DNA of 64,000 nt from Ceratotherium simum simum. Lineage: Eukaryota; Chordata; Mammalia; Perissodactyla; Rhinocerotidae. Position numbers and translations under genes: made by a program. Numbering within the stretch: position 1 is the first letter of the stretch; every line of letters starts with the position of its first letter. Where the stretch lies: NCBI RefSeq assembly GCF_000283155.1, contig NW_004454195.1:8216644-8280643 (forward strand), read 5' to 3'. Positions 1-8,720 of this stretch are shown here, in pieces. The notes beneath the pieces are model-generated. The model was not told the origin of the DNA. It saw only the letters and a list, made by a program, of their open reading frames with translations, and did no database searches.

Positions 1-203
1 AAGGGTTTCCAGCGGGTAAAATGTCTTTATAAGGCCAAAGTAAAACGTCTATCAGCGGCAAAGGCCGGCCAGTGTGAATCTCACTGATACCAAAACATTA
101 ACCCCTGGACTCCCACAGTTCTAACAGGATGGTTGCTAGGTTTGTATCTTTGCATGAAGATGTTAACTGAAAATAAGTTTAGCCTACAAAAAGGCACATA
201 AAA

Positions 204-228
204 GTGTGTGTGTGTGTGTGTGTGTGTG
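204..228. repeat. (TG)n microsatellite
   Basis: About 12 perfect GT dinucleotides in RBM24 intron 3. The transcript carries the complementary CA repeat. Confidence 0.97.
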
Positions 229-919
229 AAGAATGCCTTACAAGATAGGCAGGGTTGCTTACAGGGCTCTTTGTGTTTATTTTCCATGAATAGGTTTTCA
301 TTTGATAATGCCAACCAATGAGAGCATAAAGTTCCCTGGAACATCAGAAGCCTACACAAAGCCTGGCAAGGGGTAGGAAGATGTCTGGAAGACAAATGAA
401 ACCCTACAGTCCTTTAAGGCTTAGGGAAAGGAGAACCCAGAAGACCATGGTGAGCCTAAAAAATCTCAGTTCAGGAAAGGGGGCAGAATCAGACTAATGC
501 CTAAGGTGGCACTTCGGAAGCAATTCGTGTATGAGGAGTTCTTTTAACAGCCTAAGGAACCCTTAAAGGCTATTAAAAGGGATCTCCCTCCTACTAGATA
601 CCCACCAACGCCCTTTCCCTCAATTAATCACAGAATGTATATACCTAGCAGTTGCAAAAAGGCAAGAACAAAGCAGCTACTTTGGGAAATTTTCAAAGAA
701 AATTTACTAGGTTTTCCTTTTCTTCCTATCTCTTCAGGTCCCTCTGACATCTCTCTGTGACTTTTGACATCCTAACTGGTTACCTCTTCTAATTTATCAC
801 AAAACTGCTGACAAAGTCTTCATCTCATTTGCTTGCTGCAAGTAATCTGTGGCCCGTACCATCATACCAAACTAAGCACAAATTTCTTAAACTTTGGCTT
901 GCTAGGCCTTTTATGCTTC

Positions 920-1330
920 TGGCTCCAAAACACTTAGTCAATGGCTCCTCAATGTTTCCGGGACATGCCACACGTTCCTAGATCCTCACCTTTGCTCGTG
1001 CCATCCTTCTCTCAGGGATGCCAATCTTCACTCCATTTCTACCTGTTGGAATCCAAATCCGATCCACCCTAGCTCTAGCACTCACTACATATAGAGGCTT
1101 CAGGAATTTGCTTCACCTTTTAGTCTCATATATTTCTCATATGTGAAATGAACCTAATATATCCAACCCTGAATTGCTGTGCATTGAATAAAATGATCTA
1201 TGTGAAGAGCCTATAATACAAGAGTTCCCTATCCTCCACCATCCTTTAAAATCTAGGTCAATTTCTACCTCCTTCATGAAGACTTCCTGGATCCCACCAT
1301 CCTGATGTCTCTCTCCCTTATCTGAAGCCA
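920..1330 (-). repeat. L2 LINE fragment
   Basis: Degraded sequence with phrases typical of the inverted L2 3' region, such as the ccttcatgaagacttcctgga block near 1272-1292 and the preceding heavily C/T-rich stretch. Boundaries are approximate. Confidence 0.5.
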
Positions 1331-1404
1331 CATGGACAGCCCTTCTGGGTGCTTGTCAGTTTTCTTGCTAGATTACAAGGGAGGATGGGGTTGTGTCTTT
1401 TGGC

Positions 1405-1655
1405 ACAGAGGAAAGAACAGGGCTTTTGAGGTTAGGCAAACCATGATTCTGAACCTAGAACCAGACTCTGTCACTTACTAGCTCTGTGGGAAGTTAATTA
1501 ACCTCTCTGTCTCAGTTTTTTCAATCATGGAAAGGACTTGGACAGTAGCTTCATCCAATAATTATTGTGAGAATTAAATTATATAATTTATGTAAATCCC
1601 TTATCAGTAAGTTCCAGGCATGTAGCAGATGTTCAGTTAATGTTAGTTACTGTCC
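1405..1655 (+). repeat. MIR SINE
   Basis: It contains the MIR core in order: a 'cagactctgtcacttactag' block, then 'taacctctctgtctcagttt', ending in a 'gcatgtagcagatgttcagt' tail. It lies antisense to RBM24 in intron 3. Confidence 0.75.
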
Positions 1656-2359
1656 CTCCTGGCCCCTTAGTGGAAAGTGTCATACCTAGTACAGTGTTAA
1701 CACAACTAGCATAAAACTTAGCACTTAAAGGTGTACTGAGTAAAGGTTTAAGTGTATTTCAACCTGATCTAAACTAGCCTAGAACTTTCTACTCACAGAT
1801 TCACAGTCTCTCTTCTCCAAGGTTTCAATAAGAAAATGCTTCTTTCAACATAAGGTATTTATAAGATATTGTTCAGCAAATCCACAAGTTTCTATACATC
1901 TGGCTCCTGCGTTACATCAGAAATTCCTTCAGTCCAAGGTTTTCTCTTTAAAGACCCAGAGTAATCTGGGGGTCATTTAAGGACCACATTAAAAAAATAG
2001 TTCAGTTACTAGAATTTCAAACAAGTCAAGTAAAATTAAAAATTCTCAAGCTTCTTTCCAGGCCTAAAATAAGAATGTGTGGCATTCAAATAGAATTTAG
2101 GATGACCAGGTGTGATTTGTTAGGTACAGACTCTGGGAATTAGAGCAGTGTTGAGAACGCCTTGAAAAAGAAAGAGAAGGCTTGCTTGGTCCATCTGGCA
2201 TGCTATCTATTTCTAACAAGAATCTCAAATTCAAACAGTTTATGCAAACAGTAATAGTCACCATCCTTTATAAAGACAGCAAATATTAGAAGGGATGAAA
2301 AACAAAGGTTACTATCAAAACAGGCTTGATTTAAAATTTCCATAGAACACCTTTTACTC

Positions 2360-2660
2360 TGGTTGTTCTTAGTTTCCTCGTGCTACTTTCTTTCTCAAGG
2401 ATCTATAAGGACTACCGCAACCAGTCCAAATTTCTCTGTCTAGCTCTCAAGACCCTCCATGAACAGTCTGGTTTCTCCACGCACTAAGGCTTTTCTCCTC
2501 TGTGTAGTTCCTTATGCTCACCTCATCCCATACCCCTCAGACATATCCAGTCTTCCTTCTACCTGTCCAGAACATCACCATTGGTTCAAGTCTAGTTCAA
2601 GTCCCCACAAAGTCTTGTTCAACTCCTCCAACTCACCTATTTTCTTGCTATTCTGAATTC
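2360..2660 (-). repeat. L2 LINE fragment
   Basis: Pyrimidine-rich sequence with the 'ctcaagaccctccatgaaca' type of motif common in inverted L2. It is degraded and the ends are unclear. Confidence 0.45.
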
Positions 2661-3680
2661 CTTGTGTACTGAAAACACCACCAAGTAATTTAGCAATTAA
2701 TAGCTCCTGATTGGTTTGTGTTAGTTTTCCTTCCCAAAGTAAAGTGCAATCTCATTTTGAATCACCCACTAGCACAGTGGAAAATAAACACAAGCTAATA
2801 CCTGTTGATCGATTTAGTTCTATAACTACTTCAAGATTATTAGTGTGAGATCATGACTAAGTTCATCATCACTTCTTAAGATGTATGTTCTCCTCCCCAA
2901 TACTACCGTAAACATAGTCTAGACCAGTGAGGGGGGATCCACAGAAGTATTTGGACCCATCAACCCACTACTTGTTGTCAGTATCCAGGATGGTTTGGAT
3001 GGGGCATTGATAAATAGCTATGGATATGTGGAGTCCCTTTCTAATCATATTGGACAGAAGACTCTTCTATAGTTAAAAAAAAGTAGAGTTAGGACTAAGA
3101 TTGAGGTATCAATACGTTAAAGAGAGGGTTATAAGAAAGTATTCATGGAAAATATAACTTGACTCTTCCAAGTCAAATTATTATCACTTTTTTTGGTCTA
3201 TTTTTGGAAACACAGAAGGTAGACATCTATCTATATAGACAGATTCCAACCTTCCAGGTTACACATGTAGATGTTTAGGTGCTAAGCTAGAGAAGAAACT
3301 ACTGCTGAGGATAAAACACTTCTTGAACAATTAGAATATTTAAAAAGGAAGTTTAAATCTCTGGCATTAGAGTTACAGCAATGTTGATCAGGTAGATACA
3401 GCCCAAACAGACCCTAAGTGTTCAGAATAAACGTATTTGGTGGGGGATCTCCCACTCATGTCATGTCTGAACAGAAGGGAAATAGGAAGCTCAGATGAGG
3501 AAAGCTGGTAATCACAGGACCAGAGGTAACACAAACAGGAGCAGGCTTCAGCTGAGTCAGGTCTGAAAGGTGAAAGTTAGTGCTCCTCTACTCGCAAAAC
3601 TGGCTAGTGTTAATGAAATCTGATGAGAGTTGTTGAACCTTTCAATTAGAAGGCCTAAAAGTGGATACACATTGCAAAAG

Positions 3681-3755
3681 AAAGAACCCCATTCCCAGAA
3701 AACTCAAAGAACCCCATTCCCAGAAAACTCAAAGAACCCCATTCCCAGAAAACTC
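3681..3755. repeat. 25-bp tandem repeat, three perfect copies
   Basis: Three identical units (3681-3705, 3706-3730, 3731-3755), each beginning aaagaaccccattcccag and ending aaaactc. It is in RBM24 intron 3 about 0.85 kb past exon 3. Perfect identity suggests a recent or unstable minisatellite. Confidence 0.98.
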
Positions 3756-4354
3756 CCCAGTAAAACAGAAACTTAGGACATGCAGGCAATGAATCTGTAT
3801 TCTTACAGAGGGAAATCACACAATTTAGCACTCACTACATAAATATGGTTAAATGGAAGTCACAGGCTACAGCTTAAAAGCAAGAAAAAAAAAGGCCCTT
3901 TGCTTCCCATGGCAAAGTCAAAAGTCACTCCTCAACACCACCACCAAAACCAAAAACACAAAGAGCCCCTTCCCCGAGGAAAAGAAAACACTTCCACTAC
4001 AGCTCTTTTCAATTAAGTAAAAAGCACACAGTTTAGCTATCAACACCACTTCATTACTGTAATAAATAAAATAAAGCACACGGAGGTCTATTGACTATTG
4101 TGAAAAATAAAACAACAACACCAACATCCATGCATCGTTAATCACCATCTGAGCTTGTGTGTCTGAGTCTACTGGTTACAGAGTTTAATTCCAAACAGAA
4201 CTATTCCACCTCTTATCATCGTATCCTTCTGATCAGTTAGCTTAACTGTATACGAGCCCTGTCAGGTTAGAAAGAGATAAATAAAATTGAGTCAAGTTGA
4301 ACAGTAGTAATGGTGTTGGGACACAATCGTCTTGTACACAAGTCATACCTGGTA

Positions 4355-4375
4355 TTTTTGTTTTGTTTTGTTTTG
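4355..4375. repeat. (TTTTG)n short tandem repeat
   Basis: Four pentamer units in RBM24 intron 3. Confidence 0.9.
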
Positions 4376-4605
4376 TTAATCATAAGCTCAAAATTTGTCT
4401 GGTTTGGAGGCTGCATAACTTGGTCAGATAACTTGACTCATCTAAAAATATTTATATTATCAGCATGAAAAATACACAAACATATATAAATATGTATAAC
4501 CAGGAACATTCTGTGACATGATGGTCTTGTCTATATATAACAAAGAGGCAAGTTAACAAATGATAGCCAGATTGAAACTTAGGAGGGCCTGATTAACTGA
4601 CTTAC

Positions 4606-4660
4606 CCGAAAGGTCTTTGTATAAGGGCTGGATGAAGCTGTTGAACACCAAAGGCAAAAC
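4606..4660 (-). CDS. RBM24: RBM24 coding exon 3 (55 nt, just after the RRM)
   Basis: This short exon is found by its splice sites and product. The acceptor ends ...ttattgttag at 4661-4662 and the donor is GTAAGT at 4605-4600. Joined to the G that ends exon 2 it reads G-FAFGVQQLHPALIQRPF-G, with the last glycine codon split 2+1 into the missing exon 4 (phase 2). This segment follows the RRM in RBM24; RBM38 has a related but different version. At 55 nt, skipping it would shift the reading frame. It sits in AT-rich sequence, unlike the GC-rich exons 1 and 2. Confidence 0.94.
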
Positions 4661-6163
4661 CTAACAATAAAACATACCACATTCTCTATTTGTGCATGGT
4701 TAGGCATTTATTACTCCTACATATCAAATCACAACTTTCACTTAGAAAAGATAAGCATTCTTTTGATATTTTAAAGAAAATATTATACTTTCTAAAAAGT
4801 CATTTTTATTAATGCTATTGTTGATCCGAATAAAAATTTTAATTGGCTACAAGTGGAAACTAAAAATAATCTGCAAAGTTTAGTTGACAGACATAGAATA
4901 AGACCTTAGAAAATCAGACCTGGGAAAAATTCTCGTGGATTGCAACCAAGAACAATAGGACTTGATAATGAAGTTACATGTCACAAATATTCCCACAATT
5001 CTGAATTATGATCCATAACAAGTTTTAGTAATTTGGAACATTCTGGAATGCTTTGGACAATGCTTTGGAAGATTATGGATTTTACAGATTATAGTATAAA
5101 AATTCACAAAAACAAAATCCTTTTCTGGATAGTGCACAAACACAATGTATTAGACAAATACATGTTTTTTAATGCTCGTGGATCTTTGTACATGCACTCA
5201 CTTTCTTGACAACCTAGTTTCCTAATAAATCTGTTTGGATGGAAGTGTCAACCTCTTTCCAAAATTTCAGATAGGAAGATGTAAGAGTGAAGAGTACATG
5301 ATTTAATCAAACGAAGCTGCTTACTCAAGAAAAAGATTACATTTTTCTCAATAGTCAACTCTCAATCATTTGTGCTCATGCAAAAGGCAGTGTTTAAGTA
5401 ATCCAAAAGGTCCTATTTTCACACAGACAAAACTTTGCTCTCTTTTGGTACCTAACAGCAACAGGACTTTGGAGTAAAACATTCCTTGTCTTTAAGCATT
5501 AGCTTCTTCACCTGTAACTTGAGGGTCCTGGAGTATGTGAAATCTCTACTTTCTTTAATTACTTAATATTCTGTGATTTTATGTTAAATATTTACCAGCC
5601 ATACACCACTCCCACCCCTATGCCTCTCTTGGGTCAGTGTTCAAATCAGACTGCCTGCTCTGAGCACAAGGCAACTGGTGGTAAAAGGAGAGACAACTTG
5701 AAGTCCGGAAGTATAGCCAGCTGGACAAATTTGGCCCATATAATCCACACTAGAATTATCTACAAGTGGCTAAAAACTGGAAAATGGAGAGCAGACTACG
5801 ACTGTATGTCATACAGGAAACAGATGAGTCAAGCCTGTGTCTGGCTATATACAAACTGTCCAGACCCCCAAGATCGATTTTGCACACAGGTACATTTCAA
5901 ATCTTGAAAGGAGTGTTTACAGCTCTCACTTACCTTGAACGTCGTGGTAGAATAACCAATCATGATTCAACTTTACTACACATATCTACAGATTCTCAGG
6001 GAATCTATGTTTTCCGAATCAGGGATTCATTCTACTGGGAAGTGGGGGGTTCAACCCCCCACCCACCGCACAGGCCAAGGGCGCATGCGCGACCTCAGGG
6101 GCCTAGGGCTCTGGGAAGTGGGGGGGGGTCTCTGGGGGGGCGGTTCGGAGGGACAATTCTCAC
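4661..6163 (-). other. RBM24: RBM24 intron 2
   Basis: This 1503-bp intron is AT-rich in its downstream part (4661-5580). Next to exon 2 it is very GC-rich, with C-runs in the transcript, a perfect short hairpin and a GCGCATGCGC palindrome (6081-6090). I recognise no transposon. Short open frames in 5581-6378 are antisense or intronic and have no recognisable product. Confidence 0.9.
6044..6150. other. Hairpin and G/C-run cluster beside the exon 2 donor
   Basis: A perfect inverted repeat (8-bp arms, one central base) occupies 6044-6060. It is followed by a GCGCATGCGC palindrome (6081-6090) and long G runs at 6120-6128 and 6134-6140. In the RBM24 transcript the runs are C-rich and lie within about 120 nt after the exon 2 donor. 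Confidence 0.85.
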
Positions 6164-6287
6164 CTGGTTGCATGATCCTTGGTTTTGCTCCCAAGTATGC
6201 CAGATTCACGTTGGCCTTCCTGCCATCAATGATGGGGTTGGGATCCTTGCAGGCCCTTTCCGCAGCAGCCCGGTCAGCCATGGTGAC
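6164..6287 (-). CDS. RBM24: RBM24 coding exon 2 (residues 57-97, second half of the RRM)
   Basis: This 124-nt exon starts with Val57 after the acceptor AG (plus-strand ct at 6288-6289) and ends with the first base of a glycine codon (phase 1) at donor GTGAGA. It encodes [18 protein letters not shown] and continues to [12 protein letters not shown], which are the last helix and strand of the RRM. Met59 lies three codons in. RBM24 isoforms beginning at this methionine are known, as I recall, so an alternative first exon in intron 1 could use it. The acceptor lacks a normal polypyrimidine run (see findings). Skipping the exon would shift the frame. Confidence 0.96.
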
Positions 6288-7370
6288 CTTAGCAACATAC
6301 ACATACAGGACATACATACAAAACTCTAAATCAACCCCTGAAGGAAACCAAAAATCACATCGGAGAAGTCAATCATGATAAAACTGAGGGGGTTCTTAAA
6401 CTTTTTCTTTTCTTTTTTTTCTGCTGGAACTTACTCCTTGATCCCCCGTCCAAAAAAGCAAAAAAACAAGAAAACAGGAAGGAAGAAAGAAAGAACCCCC
6501 TCCCACGCACACATCTCCCCCCCAAAGGCTAAAGAGTGGTAGTAGGGCCTAGTAAAGATCTGGAAGCCTGAATTTCGTCTTAGAACTCCTCTAGATCCTT
6601 CCTCCTCGGACTGCTCCCCAGGTCCCTAACCGGCCAGAGAGGCACTGTTTGCTTTAAAGCAAGTCCAGCTTCAGCCTCACATCCGCCCGGTGCTCCCAAC
6701 AACCCGCAAACACTTCCCAACGACAATAGCTATTGTCCAACTCTAGACCTCTTTGCTCTTAGGCAGCTGAATTTGCACGCTTACATCTCCAGGAAGCTTA
6801 ATATGTTCTCTTAGTTCGCAAAGAACCATAGAATCATTTTTTAAAGAACCCATCTTTGCAATTAAAAATGGGGGGTGGCATAAGGGGAAGAGCCCTAAAC
6901 CTCCTGGGGTGTCCCCTCCCTGCCCCAGCCGGACGCCAGAAGACACACGCATTTTTACAAAGCAACAGAGCGCTTAACGACCAGCCTCCGACCCGGGAGT
7001 GCAATTCGGTGGTGCTGGGCCCCCCCATCCCTCCGCACCCCCGAATCCAGCAGTCGTTACAGTTCTTTCCTTGCACCCCTGCTCCGCCCGTCCCCCGATA
7101 TCGCACCGCGCTTGGTCCCCTCGGAGCCCAGCGAGGCAGACGCCGGCCCTTCCTCCCCCAGCTCCGCCGCGCGCAAACTTTCAGTTCAGCCGGCAGCAAA
7201 GGGGCCGCGCCGCTCACGCCCGCGGGCTTCCTCCCACGGTCACGCCGAGCCCCTCGCTCCCAACTCCGACCCCCGGAGCCAAGCGCCACTCCGTCTCTCC
7301 CGGCCCCCGCGGTCCACGGTTTCCCCGCCGGGCTTCTTGTCGCCCCCCGCCCCGCGTCCGCGCAACTTAC
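6288..7370 (-). other. RBM24: RBM24 intron 1
   Basis: This 1083-bp intron starts at GTAAGT, with its upstream half inside the CpG island. Its 3' end before exon 2 is rich in UGUAU/GUAUGU units rather than long pyrimidine runs. A short A/G-rich stretch lies near 6460-6495 (plus-strand sense). I see no repeat and no further coding exon. Open frames on either strand here are a by-product of high GC content. Confidence 0.9.
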
Positions 7371-7538
7371 AAATCCATAGCCCCGGGACTTGCCCGTCTG
7401 CCGGTCGGTGATGACCACCGCCTCCTCGATCTCGCCGAAGACCTCGAAGTACTTGCGCAGGCTGGCGTCGGTGGTGTGGTAGGGCAGCCCCCCGACGAAG
7501 ATTTTGGTGTACGTCGTGTCCTTCTGGGTCGTGTGCAT
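7371..7538 (-). CDS. RBM24: RBM24 coding exon 1 (residues 1-56, first half of the RRM)
   Basis: This exon encodes 56 residues from the ATG at 7538-7536 (minus strand). The RNP2 strand KIFVGGL is at about residues 12-18, and RNP1 (KSRGYGFV, about 50-57) is completed by the first codon of exon 2. The exon ends exactly between codons (phase 0) at a strong donor, GTAAGT, at 7370-7365. The ATG has A at -3. I chose it because it gives the known family N-terminus. The frame stays open upstream towards the assembly gap, so a longer product cannot be excluded from this sequence alone. The exon is very GC-rich and lies inside the CpG island. Confidence 0.96.
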
Positions 7539-8220
7539 CTTCGCGCCCGCCCCGCGGCTCGGGCTCCGGCTGCGGCTGCGGCTGCGGCTCGGGCAGCGGC
7601 TGCGCCTCCTCCTCCGGCTCCGCGTCTCCCGCACCCTTTCGCGGCCGCCGGGGGCCNNNNNNNNNNNNNNNNNNNNNNNNNNNNNNNNNNNNNNNNNNNN
7701 NNNNNNNNNNNNNNNNNNNNNNNNNNNNNNNNNNNNNNNNNNNNNNNNNNNNNNNNGGCGAGCGGCCGGGGGCGGCCGAGGGCGCTGGGCGCGCGGCTTC
7801 CGAAGTCGCCAGCAGCCCCGGAGACTTGACTTCGCTCTCTCCTCCCGCCCCCCCTGCCGGTCACGGTACAAATTCTCCGGATCGTCTGGGTTAGGATCCG
7901 GTTCTGTAGAATGTGCAAGCGGTTTCCACTCACCCGGCGGGGAGGCCAAGAATCAAAAGAGAGGGTGGTCCTCCGGCGAAGAACGGGGTGCGTTTAGAGG
8001 TAGATTCTTCTTTCTTAGAAATTAGGTAGGTGTCTTGGGTGGGGCGTGGGTAGGGTCGGCGGTGAGAGCGTCCCAGCGCGGAGGTGGGCAGGCGGGGGGC
8101 GCGGCGGCGGGGCCGCGGGTGAGGGACTCCGCGCGGCTTCGGCTCCGGTTCTGTCCCTCCCGCCGCGGAAGCTGGAAGACAAGTGGCGAGGCCGGCTCTC
8201 CACCTCTCTGCTCCCTTCCC
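7539..8220 (-). other. RBM24: RBM24 leader (5' UTR) region, interrupted by a gap
   Basis: This is GC-rich DNA between the start codon and the likely core promoter. The transcription start cannot be fixed from sequence; the CCAAT and GC boxes at 8253-8279 suggest it lies a little below 8250 (inference). A GGCTGC hexamer run at about 7567-7590 reads as Ser-Arg repeats in the RBM24 frame upstream of the ATG. The gap at 7657-7756 removes part of this region. Confidence 0.55.
7657..7756. other. Assembly gap (100 N)
   Basis: Exactly 100 N, the usual placeholder for a gap of unknown size. It lies in extreme GC content just upstream of the RBM24 start codon, where sequencing often fails. Confidence 0.99.
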
Positions 8221-8252
8221 CCGCGGGCCGGGGGTCGGCGCCGGGCTGGGGA

Positions 8253-8336
8253 GGGGGCGGGCCGGACGCCTGCGATTGGCCGCGGCCGCACCTGGGGCGC
8301 CGGGCGCCACCGCCCCCCAGCTGTTGGGAACAACTG
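8253..8336 (-). promoter_or_regulatory. Putative RBM24 proximal promoter: GC box, CCAAT, three E-boxes
   Basis: A GC box (gggggcgggc, 8253-8262), an inverted CCAAT (attgg, 8275-8279) and three CANNTG E-boxes (CACCTG 8289-8294, CAGCTG 8318-8323, CAACTG 8331-8336) occur within 84 bp. Read on the gene's strand, the E-boxes come first, then CCAAT, then the GC box, which is a sensible upstream-to-core order. E-boxes would fit the muscle expression known for RBM24. Binding is inferred from motifs only. Confidence 0.5.
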
Positions 8337-8720
8337 CTTCTCTCCCGGCGCGGCGCTGGGCCGCCAGGCTTGGCCTCTGGAGCCGGCGCTGGGGTAGGGC
8401 TGGGGACGGCTGGAGGCGGCCTTGCTCTCGGCGTCGCCTGCTCTAACCCATCAAAGTCCTAGGGGCTCGGCGTGGCTCCAGCCGGGACCCAGGGCGCGAG
8501 GACTGCGCCCGAGGAGGGAGCTGCGTCGCTTTCCAAAACGACAACGCGAGCTCTTAGCGCTCCGTCACGGTGACAGGGCCGGCGACCTGGACTGACTGGG
8601 GCTCCGGAGGCCTGGGGCGGGTCGCTGAGAATCCAGTTCCCTCCCAGGCGTGGAGGGCCAACGAGCTCGGCTAACAATACCCGAGCTGGATACTCTGGGG
8701 CCTGGAGGGTGAGAAGGGGA

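Larger units (their letters stand above)
1..4605 (-). other. RBM24: RBM24 intron 3 (partial)
   Basis: This AT-rich intron starts at the strong exon 3 donor and runs past the left edge. It holds a TG microsatellite, two L2-like fragments, one MIR, a three-copy 25-bp tandem repeat and a TTTTG run, each listed separately. Between them, 229-919, 1656-2340, 2661-3680 and 3756-4350 contain nothing I recognise. A UGCAUG (RBFOX-type) hexamer in the sense of the transcript is at 4133-4128, about 470 nt past exon 3. Confidence 0.9.
1..7538 (-). other. RBM24: RBM24 gene, 5' part (coding exons 1-3 and introns), runs off the left edge
   Basis: Three exons on the minus strand join in frame with GT-AG introns and encode an RNA-binding protein of the RBM24/RBM38 family. 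The start [14 protein letters not shown], with no RBM38-type leader before it, and the stretch FAFGVQQLHPALIQRPF after the RRM fit RBM24 better than RBM38. RBM24 is known as a muscle- and heart-enriched regulator of splicing and mRNA stability with one RRM and an alanine-rich tail. Intron 1 is 1083 bp, intron 2 is 1503 bp, and intron 3 exceeds 4605 bp. The last coding exon (about 115-120 residues and the 3' UTR) is absent: no alanine-rich minus-strand frame exists in 1-4600. I see no frameshift or premature stop in the three exons. Confidence 0.94.
6950..8720. promoter_or_regulatory. CpG island over RBM24 exon 1 and promoter
   Basis: Dense C+G with frequent CpG dinucleotides extends from inside intron 1 through exon 1 and the leader to about 8720, then drops sharply to AT-rich sequence. 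This is typical of the promoter of a developmentally regulated vertebrate gene. Open frames on both strands here are compositional. Confidence 0.88.

Noticed and set aside
3681..3755. A CRISPR-like array
   Set aside because: The units are directly adjacent without spacers, and the DNA is vertebrate. It is a minisatellite.
1..4600. RBM24 exon 4 within the window
   Set aside because: No minus-strand alanine/tyrosine-rich frame or matching acceptor is present, so the exon must be further left.
5766..6378. Plus-strand frames of 187 and 138 codons over exon 2
   Set aside because: They are antisense shadows of exon 2 plus intron, with no recognisable domain.
6834..7949. A 371-codon minus-strand open frame across exon 1, the gap and intron 1
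   Set aside because: It runs through the exon 1 donor into intron 1 and through a gap of unknown length. Only 7371-7538 is supported coding sequence.
6856..8462. Many long plus-strand frames in the RBM24 CpG island
   Set aside because: High GC content suppresses stops. The predicted proteins are low-complexity Pro/Arg/Ala sequences with no domain and overlap the real exon on the other strand.
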